Positions 36,222-46,533 of a DNA stretch of 64,000 bases are shown here, one piece after another. The DNA lies in the NCBI RefSeq assembly GCF_900660705.1, contig NZ_LR215043.1, forward strand, positions 310,001-374,000, given 5' to 3'. Within the stretch, counting starts at the first letter, position 1. Each line of letters opens with the position of its first letter. The notes under the pieces are model-generated. The model ran no database searches. It was not told the origin of the DNA and was given only the letters and a program-made list of their open reading frames with translations. The DNA comes from Mycoplasmopsis columbinasalis. GTDB taxonomy: Bacteria > Bacillota_I > Bacilli_A > Mycoplasmatales > Metamycoplasmataceae. The position numbers and the translations under genes were made by a program.

Positions 36222-36497
36222 TTACTTTTTACCTTTGTCAGCACCGTGACCTGAGAAAGTACGGGTTGGTGCAAACTCGCCTAGCTTGTGTCCTACCATA
36301 TCATCAGTAACATAAACATCTAAGAACTTGTGACCATTGTGCACTTGGAAGGTTAAGCCAACAAAAGAAGGAAAGATGGTTGAACGTCTTGATCAAGTTT
36401 TAATTGGTTTTTTAGGAGCTTTGCCTTCTTCGATTGCTTGCACTTTTTTAAGCAAGTGGTCGTCAGCAAAAAGTCCTTTTTTCAATGAACGAGCCAT
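36222..36497 (-). CDS. rpsS: Ribosomal protein uS19
   Basis: 91 aa: [40 protein letters not shown] (Trp from UGA) and [17 protein letters not shown]. Complete S19 of normal length; TAATG overlap with rplB. Confidence 0.96.
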
Positions 36498-37342
36498 TAT
36501 TTACTATCCTTTCTTCTTCTAATAATCAATTTGTTAGAAGCCTTCTTAGTTTTTCTTGTTTTCACACCAAGCGCTTTCTTACCTCAAGGGGTAAGTGGCG
36601 CTTTACGACCAACTGGTTGCTTACCTTCACCACCACCATGTGGGTGGTCCACAGGGTTCATAACAGAACCACGGACAGTTGGACGGACACCAAGTTTACG
36701 GTTACGACCAGCTTTACCTAAATTCACAAGTGAGTGGTCTTCGTTGCCAACTACACCAATGGTGGCACGGCAACGAGCCAAAATTCTACGCATTTCGCCA
36801 GACTTAAGACGTAACACAACGTATTTTCCGTCTTCGTCTTTACCTAAAATTTGTGCGCTAGTTCCTGCTGAACGCGCAATTTGACCACCAGCACCAGGTT
36901 GCATTTCGATGTTGTGTACGAAAGTACCTTCCGGAATGTTAGCTAGTGGTAATGAGTTACCAACTAAAATGTCGGCTTGTGGTCCTGAGATCACTTGTTG
37001 GCCTACCTTAATGCCACTTGGTGCAAGAATGTATCTCTTTTCACCATCAGCGTAGGCTAATAGACAAATATTCGCTGAACGGTTTGGGTCATATTCGATT
37101 GACTTAACTGTGGCTGGAATGTTGTCTTTATTACGTTTGAAGTCAATTAGTCTGTAAAATCTCTTTACTCGACCACCTTGGTGACGTACTGTAATCTTAC
37201 CTTGGTTGTTACGACCAGCGTTTTTCTTTAAGATTACAAGCAACGACTTTTCAGGCTTGTGTCCGCTTAAGTTAGCGTTATAGTCGAGAGTAGACATGTT
37301 ACGGCGACCGTTAGTGACTGGGTTGTAATGCTTAATAGCCAT
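36497..37342 (-). CDS. rplB: Ribosomal protein uL2
   Basis: 281 aa: [59 protein letters not shown] and the catalytic-centre signature [19 protein letters not shown], then [19 protein letters not shown] with Trp from UGA. Normal length. Confidence 0.97.
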
Positions 37343-37410
37343 TTATGTCTTTCTCCTTTGCTTAAAAATAGACGAGGATTTTTTCTTTTAAGCAAGTCTA
37401 AATTCCTCTA

Positions 37411-37860
37411 TTAATTTGCTTTGTCTTTAGCAGGTGTATCTTGGGCGTCTTGTTTTGCTTTTTTAGCCGCAAGTTTTTCTGCTAAGGCAGCTTCTTTGGC
37501 TTGTGCTGCTTCTTTTTCAGCAGCTTTAGCTTGTGCTTTTTGGGCTGCTTTAGCTTGTTCAGCTTCTTTGGCAGCTGCTTCTTCTGGGTAGTAGTTAATT
37601 ACAAACCCTTCTTTAAGCGTAACGTAAGCTTTTTTGTAACGGTTAAGAAAACCATTGAAACGACCAAGTCTTTTGGCTTTCTTGTCCATCTTTAAAGTAC
37701 GAATAGCTGCTACTTTCACGTTAAAAATGAATTCAACAGCTTGTTTGATTTGAAACTTGTTGGCAGCTCAATCAACTTCAAAAGTGTAAACATTGTTCCC
37801 TTGAATGTTATTGGTTTTTTCGGTAAGAATTGGTCTTCTGATAATTTGAGTTAATTGCAT
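37411..37860 (-). CDS. rplW: Ribosomal protein uL23 with Ala/Lys/Glu-rich tail
   Basis: 149 aa. Residues 1-94 are ordinary L23: MQLTQIIRRPILTEKTNNIQ, FEVDWAANKFQIKQAVEFIF and KRLGRFNGFLNRYKKAYVTL. L23 forms the trigger-factor docking site at the exit tunnel. Residues 95-149 are a low-complexity helical tail (AAAKEAEQAKAAQKAQAKAA). It overlaps rplD by one base at its start. Confidence 0.94.
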
Positions 37861-38969
37861 TATCTTTGTCCCCTTTCTTTAAATACTTCAATGCCTTCTT
37901 TTGAAATAATTAACACATCTGCTCATACTACGTCTTCAACTTGAACAAATTGTGGTAACAACGCACGCACATTTTGTAAGTTAGCAACTGCTTGAAACAC
38001 TTCAGGATTAGTTGTCACAAGTAAGATGTGTTTAAGTTGATTTACTTCTAAACTAGCAAGTTTAGCAACTGCTTCACGAGTTTTTGGCGCGTTAAGTACA
38101 AATTCGTCAACAGCAACTGCTTTTTGACGTGCCAAAGCACTTAAAGCCGCTGCAAAGGCAGCACGTTTCACCTTACGGTTAACTTTGAGGGTGTAGTTAC
38201 GAGCTGGAGTTGGGCCAAATGCACGACCACCACCTACTCAAATTGGTGAACGAGTTGAACCCGCACGAGCACGTCCTGTTCCTTTTTGTTTTCAAGGTTT
38301 TTTACCACCACCACGAACTTCAGCACGTGATTTAACATCGTGTGTACCTTGTCTTCTTGCTGCTCTTTCTGAAAGAATGGTGTCAAAAATTGCTTGTGAG
38401 TAATCTCTTGTAACACCAAATAATTCTTCTGGTAATTGGTCAGTTGGGAAGTTTAAAACAGTTTCCTTGTTAAAGTCAAGCACTTTTTCTGCTTTTGGTT
38501 TTGGTGCAGGTTTAGGAGCTGGAGCTGGTTTTACTTCCACCACAGGTTCTTCAACTGCTGGTTCTGGTTTAGGTTCTTCTTTCTTAACTGGTTTTGGAAC
38601 TGGTTTTTCAACTAAGTTTTTAGTTTCAATAAATTCAATTGCCTTAGTGTCTTCAACTTTGCTGGTTCGAACTTCTTTAACAATAATTCTTGCTTTGTCA
38701 ACACTTACAGAACCACGGTACGCACCGTCTCTGTGGAATCATACACGAGTTGGTAATTCAGATTTTTCACCAATTGCGATGTAATGTTCAACTGCTGCGA
38801 TGAATGTTTTGAAGTTTTCTGGAGTTTTTTGGTTTGCTTTTTTGAAGTTAAATGAGATATTACGTTCTTTATCGAATTTTTCAGCGATATAGTACTTTTC
38901 AAGAGAAGGTGCTTTAACAACTTTTTCTTTTTTAACAGCAGTTTTAGCAGTTTTCTTTTCAGCAGCCAT
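37860..38969 (-). CDS. rplD: Ribosomal protein uL4 with 160-residue N-terminal extension
   Basis: 369 aa, continuous in table 4. The last 207 residues are a full-length L4, with GTHDVKSRAEVRGGGKKPWK, QKGTGRARAGSTRSPIWVGG and GRAFGPTPARNYTLKVNRKV. Before it lie about 110 residues that look like a folded domain (FKTFIAAVEHYIAIGEKSEL, TRVWFHRDGAYRGSVSVDKA) and a Pro/Lys/Glu linker (residues about 112-160, KPAPAPKPAPKPKAEK). Overlap TAATG on both sides fixes the start and stop. The extension is not part of L4 in most bacteria and I do not recognise it. Confidence 0.93.
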
Positions 38970-39790
38970 TATTTATCTCCTTCCTTAACTTCAGCTTTGC
39001 TTGCAGCTTCTTCAGCTTCAGCTTTTTCGATTAATGGTTGAAGGTCACTTGAGTGCATACCAACATGAACTTCAATGTTGTATTTTTTCGCTTTTTCAAC
39101 CAATTCGTTCATTTTAAGTACTTCTTCAATGTCAACAAGTTTAATAGGTTGTTTGCTTGGCAAGCCTTTCACAGCTTCTTCAATCACAACATATGACTTG
39201 TTAGCACCAGGAATTGAACCTTTAATTAAAATGTAGTTGTTCTTTTCGTCAACCTTCACAATTTCAAGGTTTTGTACTGTTGTTTTCACGCCACCAAGAC
39301 GTCCAGGCATTGTCATACCTTTGAAAACACGGTTACCTGAAATGTCACCAAGAGAACCAGTTTGACGGATAGGTTGTGAACCACCACCACCACCGTGTGA
39401 TTTAGGACCAATGTGTTGGTTGTATCTCTTAATAGTACCAGCGAAACCTTTACCTTTTGAAGTTCCGCTCACATCTACTAATTCACCAGCGGCAAAAATG
39501 CCAGCTTTAACTTCGCTACCTAATTCGTAGCCTTCCATACCTCTAATTTCCTTCACAAAACGTTTAGGAGTTGTTTTTGTTTGTGCAAATTGACCTTTTT
39601 GAGGTTTGTTGGTCAATCTTTCTTTTTTCTCACCAACAGCAAGTTGGGTTGCAACATAACCGTTCTTGTCTGCGGTAAGAACTTTAGTAACAACGTTTGG
39701 TTGAACTTCAACTACTGTAACTGGTATTGAACTACCGAATTCAGTATAAATTTGAGTCATCCCAACTTTCTTACCTAAAATTCCTTTCAT
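38969..39790 (-). CDS. rplC: Ribosomal protein uL3 with C-terminal extension
   Basis: 273 aa. The first 218 residues are standard L3: [60 protein letters not shown] and [20 protein letters not shown]. About 55 extra residues ([20 protein letters not shown] and an acidic Glu/Ala/Lys tail) follow. It sits 89 bases after rpsJ. Confidence 0.95.
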   Translation of the reverse strand: MKGILGKKVGMTQIYTEFGSSIPVTVVEVQPNVVTKVLTADKNGYVATQLAVGEKKERLTNKPQKGQFAQTKTTPKRFVKEIRGMEGYELGSEVKAGIFAAGELVDVSGTSKGKGFAGTIKRYNQHIGPKSHGGGGGSQPIRQTGSLGDISGNRVFKGMTMPGRLGGVKTTVQNLEIVKVDEKNNYILIKGSIPGANKSYVVIEEAVKGLPSKQPIKLVDIEEVLKMNELVEKAKKYNIEVHVGMHSSDLQPLIEKAEAEEAASKAEVKEGDK

Positions 39791-39879
39791 TAGGATTTCC
39801 TTTCTCCATTACCTTTCTGACGTTCGATAATGACTGTCGCTTAGCTCAAAAACTAAGTCAGATTTAAATTAAATAAAAA

Positions 39880-40194
39880 TTAGTTACCAGGCTTAATTTG
39901 AACTTCAACACCAGCTGGTAACTCAAAACGCTTGATTTTATCAAGTAAATTTTCAAGACCATTTTGGGTTGTGAACACAACTAAACGTTGGTAAGTTCTT
40001 GATTCGAATTGTTCACGAGATTTTTTGTTAATGTGAACTGATCTAAGAATAGTAACTACTTCACGTTTGGTTGGTAACGCAACAGGTCCTGACACTTGAA
40101 CGCCTTCTTTTTTAGCTAAATCAACTAATTTTTTAGCCGCAAAATCAACTAAGGTATATTCAAATGACTTCACTTTGATAGTTAGCTTGCTCAT
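39880..40194 (-). CDS. rpsJ: Ribosomal protein uS10
   Basis: 104 aa: KVKSFEYTLVDFAAKKLVDL, GVQVSGPVALPTKREVVTIL and RSVHINKKSREQFESRTYQR are the S10 signature, followed by KRFELPAGVEVQIKPGN. It is the first gene of the ribosomal operon and has a strong GGAGA ribosome binding site. Confidence 0.97.
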   Translation of the reverse strand: MSKLTIKVKSFEYTLVDFAAKKLVDLAKKEGVQVSGPVALPTKREVVTILRSVHINKKSREQFESRTYQRLVVFTTQNGLENLLDKIKRFELPAGVEVQIKPGN

Positions 40195-40320
40195 CGTTGT
40201 CTCCTTTCGTTCTTATAGAACACACTCCATTTGAATTTCTTGCATACGTCCTTGACAACGCTTATTGGCGTATCAACAACCTCAAACTTCATAGTGTATA
40301 GTAGCCTTAGAATTATAAAG
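40195..40320 (-). promoter_or_regulatory. Promoter and 5' leader of the S10/spc operon
   Basis: The minus-strand TATAAT at 40317-40312 is a perfect -10, leaving a leader of about 110 bases before rpsJ. The leader contains a hairpin GATACGC-CAATAA-GCGTTGTC. I see no clear -35. Whether the hairpin is regulatory is not shown. Confidence 0.6.
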
Positions 40321-40365
40321 GAAAGGTCTTTTTAAAAAAGCGAAAAATGAAGAATTTTTAGGCAA

Positions 40366-40400
40366 TAAAAAAATCACGAAAATTGTTGTATTTTTCGCGT
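40366..40400 (-). terminator. Terminator after the 40512 gene
   Basis: On the minus strand, CGCGAAAA (40399-40392) pairs with TTTTCGTG (40382-40375), followed by ATTTTTTT. It ends the three-gene operon just before the S10 promoter. Confidence 0.7.
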
Positions 40401-40511
40401 TTTTTGTTGAATTTTGAGTCAAAATCAGCAAAAGTTATAACAAAATTGCTTAGTTTTAGGATTGATTACAACTTTTGCTAATGGTGATTTCGAAAAACTA
40501 AATTATTAAAT

Positions 40512-41039
40512 TTATACTGTCGCATCACTATCATTTTCTTGTAAGTTGCTATCGCTTTGGTCAATAGTTCCGTCATTATTTCATTCATTAAATTTATCCT
40601 CAGTTTCGCTTGTTATTTCATTGCCATCTTTGATCAAAATTTCAGAATTTAGAATCTTCAACAAGTACTTTTTCGTAAGTGCTTCTTGTTCACCAACTCA
40701 CTTTAAATAAATAATCAAACGTTTAGAATCAACGAATTTATAGTCAAAATACAACTTACCAGTACTTGCCTCTGTATTTGTCACAATATATTGAATTAAT
40801 TTTGGAACAATGATAGGTTTAAAGATCGGTTGTCCTTTGTCGATAACGATGTAATCGTAAAATTCGCTGCCACTAATTTTGGGGAAAATAGCATTTTGGT
40901 CATGAACATTCGCAGTCAAATGCGAAGCTAAATGTTCTTTTTTAGTTTTTTTCGCAGAAACTAGAGCCACCGGAGTAGCAATAGCTGCTATCCCCGCAAC
41001 TGAACCGACACCGATTAAAATTTTATTCTTCAGGGTCAT
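40512..41039 (-). CDS. Secreted or membrane-anchored hypothetical protein (third gene of unknown operon)
   Basis: 175 aa. It starts MTLKNKILIGVGSVAGIAAI, a positively charged and hydrophobic signal/anchor with no lipobox Cys, then KKTKKEHL. The body is mixed and the C-terminus is acidic (EWNNDGTIDQSDSNLQENDS). Trp from UGA twice. Its ATG overlaps the end of the upstream gene by 17 bases. No family recognised; likely extracellular, based on the signal only. Confidence 0.8.
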
Positions 41040-42387
41040 TAGTTTTGTTTCTTCATTGGTCTAATTGCGATAAATCAGCAAAAATTTTGTTGACAAACAG
41101 CTCTGCATCATCTAAATTAAGGACATATCTAAAAAATTCTTTAGTACTTGAGCCCTCACTTAAAATGTCTAATTTAATCAATCCTTGTTCTTTATCTAGT
41201 AAAGGACGTTCAATTTTGAAAGTATCATTAATTAAAACTTTGAGTCAATTGTCAGAATTTGGTAAGTTTTGATAATTAAACGCTAACAAATAACTATTTG
41301 TAATGTTATTAGCTTGTGAGTAAGGAATGATTAAACCTGGCTGAGCAGCTGTGCTTGATTCAATTACAGTTTTGTTGCCAGAATCATAAGTAAAGTAAGA
41401 ATCTAAATTAATCGATTTTAACTCGCTAAGTTCATTTTGGTCGTTAAGTTCATCTTTTTCTAAAAACGTTGTGTGTAATGAAGTGGTTTGGTAGCCAATT
41501 GAACTTACAAACTCTTTGAATTCGTAGTAAGGTGTGCCGTAATATTGCGGTCAGCTAAACTTGTAAAAATCTTTTAGCTTATTGATAGAGGCATTTGTGT
41601 TATTTTCAGTGTTAAAAAGATTACTTGTACGGTCTAAATTAACTTTTAACTGACTTGTGAGTAATTGTCTAGTTGGTTGTAAACGATTTAACTCGTTTGT
41701 TTTAATTGTTAAATTGGTGTAATGAGTTTTTAAAAATGATTGTGTTAATGGAAAATTAAACTGTCAAAAATACGGAATTTGCAGTATCAATGTTTCGTCA
41801 TTGTTTTTATTAATGACATAGGAATTATTGTTGAGACTTCGGCGTCTAATTTGCACATAGTTAACTTCAGCTCGTCGGTCTGAATTTTGAAAAGTAACGG
41901 TAATATTTTCCAAGTCATTAAAATTAGTACCAATAAGTTCTGGCCGTAAGCGGTAAGAGATGACCTTATAGTTTTTAGTTTCCTCCAACACAAGCTGATT
42001 TTTCAGAGCAGCAGCAAGCACTGTGCCGCTGCAAGTAGTTTCAAAACGCGCAATGTTATTTAAATATTTTGCACTATCGACAAGTTTATTATTAATAGCA
42101 ATATTGATTGCACTTAATTTTACGCTTTGCTCGTAGGGAATGACAAAGAAAAAATTTAAAAAGAACTGGCTGCTCTGAAAAAGTTTTGTTAAGGAAATAA
42201 TCGTTTGTACCTGTAATTGTGGTTGACTGCTACTTGCTAGTAAAGAATTATCTTTTGATTTATCATAGCTGCGAACATTAAAAAGCGACCAATCTGTTTG
42301 TTCTAGCACTAAATTTTTATTTTTACTGGTTTGTTCAACTATTGCAGATGTTTGATTACTAGGTGGTGTATATAAAACTATTAGCAA
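41023..42387 (-). CDS. Hypothetical protein, 454 aa (second gene of unknown operon)
   Basis: Continuous table-4 frame starting at TTG 42387, chosen because AAAGGAG lies 4-5 bases upstream; it begins MLIVLYTPPSNQTSAIVEQ. There is no obvious signal peptide, although a short hydrophobic stretch (FFLNFFFVIPYEQ) occurs near residue 75. It is rich in Asn, Thr, Ser and Leu with repeating beta-strand-like patterns, as in mycoplasma surface proteins. The start is 6 bases downstream of the preceding gene's stop. No family recognised. Confidence 0.8.
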
Positions 42388-42393
42388 TCTCCT

Positions 42394-42696
42394 TTATTTT
42401 TGAACTGATGTACACTCGACACATTGGCATGTTTTATGTTTCACAGCTGATTTTGTAGGCATTTCAGGGCAACTTAGAGAAAAAGTGAGCACATATTTTG
42501 CTGTTGAATCACCGTTTTCTTTTCGACAAGTTCTCACAAATTCTGGTCGCCGCGCGAAAAATTCGTTTAGATTAGTAAAGAATTCAGGGAATCAATTAGT
42601 TTGTGGAAATTGAAAAAATTCATCCACAAGTTGCATTAAATGAGTAAACTCACTATGTTTACACTCAGGCTGTTGTTGTGAATTAGTAGTTGACAT
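42394..42696 (-). CDS. Small cysteine-containing hypothetical protein (first gene of unknown operon)
   Basis: 100 aa starting MSTTNSQQQPECKHSEFTHL at ATG 42696, with a strong AAAGGAG site. It contains six Cys, including TCQCVECTSVQK at the C-terminus and SCPEMPT in the middle, a possible metal-binding arrangement. UGA encodes the Trp in QTNWFPEFF. There is no membrane segment. I know no matching family. It opens the three-gene operon. Confidence 0.75.
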
Positions 42697-42790
42697 TTTT
42701 CGCTCCTTTCATCTCTTTAAACGCAAGAGGTAAGGCAAATTGTAAAAATGAAACTTTTGTGGGAATATTGTTGGTTTTTTAAAAAAGAAT

Positions 42791-42817
42791 AAAAAAATGC
42801 ACCTACGTGCACATTTT
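42791..42817 (-). terminator. Terminator of the 42828 gene
   Basis: Minus-strand hairpin TGCAC/GTGCA around a CGTAG loop followed by seven T. Confidence 0.75.
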
Positions 42818-42827
42818 GTTCTTCTAA

Positions 42828-43952
42828 TTAATAAAACATTGGCGGAATATTGAATAAAGAGATTACTCAATAAATGCTATAAATTCCGTTAATAATATCG
42901 TTAACCACAAATTCAATTACCTTGTTCATCGATAGACGCACAGCTGGTAAATCAATCTTAAGTGGATCACCTTTTGGAATGAATCACGAACGAACAATAT
43001 GGTCTGAATATTGAAGTCCGAAACCAGCAGGGATAACTTTGATATTTTGATTAACGTGGTTAAGTGCTGTTTCCATTGCGAGCGGAGTAAAAGCTTGACG
43101 AATTTTCACTTGGTCATTAGTATAAATGTGAAAAGCTTTGTTAAAAGCAACATTTTCCAAATTTACGTTTGGTTTTTGGTTACCGTTCAAGGCACATCTT
43201 GTTCCCATACTGAAAGTAAAGTAGTTATCATTAGGGACTTTGGCATAAACGCCTTCCATAGCGAAAACAGTTTTATAACAGTCTACTTTTCGTGTTGTTT
43301 TATTCGTGTGATCGTAAATTGTATAAACTCAATGAAAAGTTAACATTTGCATCATTCAGTTATTATTTCATTCATCCGCAATAAAATATTGTTGACCACG
43401 TGAAACGATAGTAGCCTCAGCTGGAATTCCAGCATAGTTCACTAAATACTTTTCGTAATTACGAATTGGCTGTCTGATAGTATCAAAATGTTCTTTATAT
43501 GCGTTTTGAAGATCTAAATCTTCATCATAAATTCTACGTTCAGCTAAAGAAGTAGGAGCGAATTTAAGTCCCATTTTTTTAAATAAGACACGAAAATAAT
43601 CCAATTGGCCAATTTCATACTTTAGCAATTTAAATAATTTGTTCCTGAATTTTCCTCAAAGCACTCCAAATAATACGCATAATAATAATACAAGCATCAT
43701 TAGGCTCATTAACACCAACAATTTCGCAGAATCGTCGTATCCGGGAGCGGATGAAAAAGTGAAAACTAATATGATTGTAAAGATTATAAATAACACTAAA
43801 AAACCTAAAGTTAGACCTAAAAAGATTGTTGCTTTTTTTCTATTTTTTTCGATTTCTGGTTTCTTAATGATGTTAGTAATATCTGCCTTTATGATTGGAC
43901 GATATTTTTCATTGAACTCATTATAACTGATGGGTTGTTGTACTACTCTCAT
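42828..43952 (-). CDS. DUF3137-like membrane protein
   Basis: 374 aa in one table-4 frame. A cytoplasmic N-terminus (MRVVQQPISYNEFNEKYRPI) is followed by two TM helices (TIFLGLTLGFLVLFIIFTII and LVLMSLMMLVLLLCVLFGVL), then a soluble domain: KLFKLLKYEIGQLDYFRVLF, GIPAEATIVSRGQQYFIADE and FAMEGVYAKVPNDNYFTFSM. The architecture matches DUF3137 family members common in mycoplasmas (function unknown). It stands alone with its own terminator and is divergent from the LacI-type regulator. Confidence 0.75.
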
Positions 43953-44279
43953 TTTTTCACCTTAAAAAAAATGTCAATAGACACAGTACTTCTTGATGTG
44001 GCTGCTTCATTTCTGTCCTGACCAGGTTACAAGGTTGCTGTTCTATTAACTTTAGAATTATATTACAGATTATATGTTTAGAATTGAAATGACAACTTCA
44101 ATTCATTTCTTTGGCAAGCTAATTTCTTTTTACTTTACAACCACGATTTAGAAAGTTAGTAATAAAAAAGCACTATTTTATTAAATGAAGTTTTCTTAAG
44201 GCAGAATTAATCAAGAAAATGTGAAAAAAGAAGGTTTTTTACAGATGTAGAAAGTGTGTTTTATGTTATATTTTTATTT
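43953..44279. promoter_or_regulatory. Divergent intergenic region between the DUF3137-like gene and the LacI-type gene
   Basis: 327 AT-rich bases. They contain the palindrome at 44081-44104 and, for the LacI-type gene, TTTACA (44239-44244 region) and TATATT (44267-44272), the latter 7 bases before its ATG. No gene-like frame. Confidence 0.5.
44081..44104. repeat. Perfect palindrome, possible operator
   Basis: GAATTGAA-N8-TTCAATTC. A second overlapping inverted pair, GAAATG (44086-44091) and CATTTC (44104-44109), shares part of it. It lies 130 bases from the DUF3137-like start and 175 from the LacI-type ATG. Confidence 0.4.
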
Positions 44280-45260
44280 ATGAAAAAGTTTGGATACAAG
44301 GAAATTGCCAAGTTAGCAAATGTTTCAGTTGCTACTGTAAGTAGATATTTTACAAAAGGCTATATTGCTAAGGAAACCAAGAAAAGAATTGAAGCAATTT
44401 TAAGAGAAAATGAATATATGCCAAGTTTAGGTTCTAAACTGGTAAAAGATCGTTTGAATACTATTTTTGTAATTGCGACTGAAGAATGCGATATGAATCA
44501 ATATCAAATTATTCACGGAATTGAACAAGGTGCCCGTTCACGCGGAAAAAGTTTATTGTTGTCAAAATGCCAAAACAACATGACAAGTTACATTCAATTA
44601 ATCAAGCAAGTACTTTACTTTAAACCTTATTCACTAGTACTATTTACTGACCAAGCACATTATCAAGACATTCTTGATTATCTAGAAAAAAACTGCTCAA
44701 AAATACCTTATTTTGTTTACAACACAGACAAGAATGACCAAGGTAGAATCAAAGTCAGAAACCAATCAGCTTTCCAAGAACTTGTAATCAAATTTTCGAA
44801 AACTTTTGACAAAAAAAACACACTTGTATACATTGATGACCCTTATTTGGGCGAGGAAATCAAAAGACTTAGGTACGAAGGGTTTAAACAAGGGTGTGAA
44901 CGCGAAAGACTAAATAACAAATATTTTGAACTAGATTGAAAAGACCCTATGAATGTTAAACGGGTAGGAACTTCGTTTTACCGTCTCAATTTAGTAAATA
45001 TTGTTTGTGCCAGTCATAATGTTTTTCTAGCTTTAGCTTCCTCAGGAGATAAAAATATTATTTTAACTGATGTTGGTTATAGTTCAGCCATTGATTCAAT
45101 GGAACGCGCGGCTTTTAAGGTTTTTGTTGACTATGTAAGAATTGGTTTAGAAATTGAAAAAGTTTTATACGAGTCTACTGAGTATCCAGAACGTCGTGGT
45201 GAAATTAATTATTCGCCAAGAATTGTAGAAATTATTCCGCAAAAGAAATTTAGTAATTAA
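44280..45260 (+). CDS. LacI/PurR-family transcriptional regulator
   Basis: 326 aa. ATG 44280 gives MKKFGYKEIAKLANVSVATVSRYFTKGYI compressed to its landmarks: the helix-turn-helix IAKLANVSVATVSRYF at residues 8-24, then hinge region KKRIEAILRENEYMPSLGSK. A PBP1-like domain follows (FVIATEECDMNQYQIIHGIE, ILTDVGYSSAIDSMERAAFK). One UGA-Trp joins its two halves. The upstream -10 TATATT ends 7 bases before the ATG and there is no Shine-Dalgarno. The target and inducer are unknown. Confidence 0.88.
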
Positions 45261-45262
45261 AG

Positions 45263-45285
45263 ACTGCTAAAAGCGGTTTTTTATT
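45263..45285 (+). terminator. Terminator of the LacI-type gene
   Basis: ACTGC-TAAAA-GCGGT (one G-U pair) followed by TTTTT. Confidence 0.65.
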
Positions 45286-45297
45286 TTATTTTTACGC

Positions 45298-45332
45298 CTA
45301 GAGCTATAACATAGAATAATTGGAAAAATACA
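45298..45332 (+). repeat. Partial copy of the dispersed AT-rich repeat
   Basis: GAGCTATAACATAGAATAAT then TGGAAAAATAC shares only the CTATAACATA core with the better copies; weak. Confidence 0.3.
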
Positions 45333-45457
45333 ATTTCCTAAATAGCAACACAAGGCTAGAACAATTTAGCACTCGCTTTTGTAAGGATAATTTTTACATA
45401 TACAATTACAAAATAGTGCTATTTGTCAAATGCAAAGCAAAAAATGTTTTCTGTTTT

Positions 45458-45483
45458 TTAGCATTTGAACTAAAAAATGCTAA
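45458..45483 (+). promoter_or_regulatory. CIRCE-like operator upstream of hrcA
   Basis: TTAGCATTT-N8-AAATGCTAA: 9-bp arms, 26 bp overall. It lies just upstream of the -10 TATAAT (45500-45505), 8 bases before the hrcA ATG. HrcA should autoregulate here. Confidence 0.7.
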
Positions 45484-45513
45484 ATTTTGGCATTTCAATT
45501 ATAATTAGAAATT

Positions 45514-46521
45514 ATGAAGAATATCAACAAGGAACTTAAAAAAGACCGTAAAGAAATTCTTAAATATATTATCGAAACTTATGTGGAAACTAGTTATCCC
45601 ATTTCATCAGAACATTTAGTTACAAAATATAACTTGAAAATGTCTTCTGCGAAAGTTCGTTACATTATGAACGAATTAGAACAACTTGGTTTGTTGAAAA
45701 AAACTCACGTTTCTAGTGGGCGTGTGCCTTCAAGCAAAGGTTATTCGTTTTATGCAAAATTTATTGCCACACATGATACTGACACTTTAAAAAATGAAAT
45801 GAAAGATATTTTTTATAAGCGTTGAAATAATATTGATATCACTTTGGACGAAGCCGCTAAGCAAATTAGTGATATCGCTGGCGTCACCTTAATTACTTCA
45901 ATTTCAAATGATGAAGAGTCGCTCAAACACATTCAATTAGTTCCATTGGATGATAATAAGGCAACAATAATTTTAGTAACCTCATATGGCCAAGTTTTTT
46001 CAAAAACAATCACTTTAGAAAAAGAGTTAATCAATTCAGAAGACCTCAAAGTGGCTGTACGCGTGTTCAAAGAACGTTTAGTTGGTGTGCCAATTATTCA
46101 CCTTGCTGAAAATGCTTATGGTTTAATGCCGCTGCTTTCAAAAGGTATTAAAAATTACGAAACCATCTTGCAAAATTTTATTCAAAATGTATTCAATTTT
46201 GAAATGGTAGAAGAAAACAAAGTTTATGGTGAAGACAAAATTATTTTGGCTTCAAAAATTAAACGAGAAGATATTATTACCATTTTAAAATTAATTAAAA
46301 ATAATTCTATTTGGTCAATGATCGAAAAAGAATTTGAAGACGAAGACGAAACAATTAAGATAGCAATACACAACAATAACAGTGCATTTATAAGCAAAAA
46401 AATCAATAGCAAAAAAATTAAGGAAATTTCCGTTGTTGGTGCAAGCAATATGGACTATAACAAGTCTTTTGCAGCTATTCAAGCTCTAGAAGATTTAATT
46501 AAAGAACAAAAAGATCAATAG
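45514..46521 (+). CDS. hrcA: Heat-inducible transcription repressor HrcA
   Basis: 335 aa repressor of CIRCE-controlled chaperone genes. Winged-helix N-terminus: RKEILKYIIETYVETSYPIS, HLVTKYNLKMSSAKVRYIMN and THVSSGRVPSSKGYSFYAKF, the HrcA signature. The middle has DEAAKQISDIAGVTLITSIS. The C-terminal GAF-like domain includes VGASNMDYNKSFAAIQALED, in place of the usual GP-x-R-M-x-Y motif near the end. UGA-Trp occurs after FYKR. The -10 box is 8 bases from the ATG, so the message is probably leaderless. The cotranscribed grpE starts 12 bases later. Confidence 0.95.
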
Positions 46522-46533
46522 ATAGGAGTAAAT

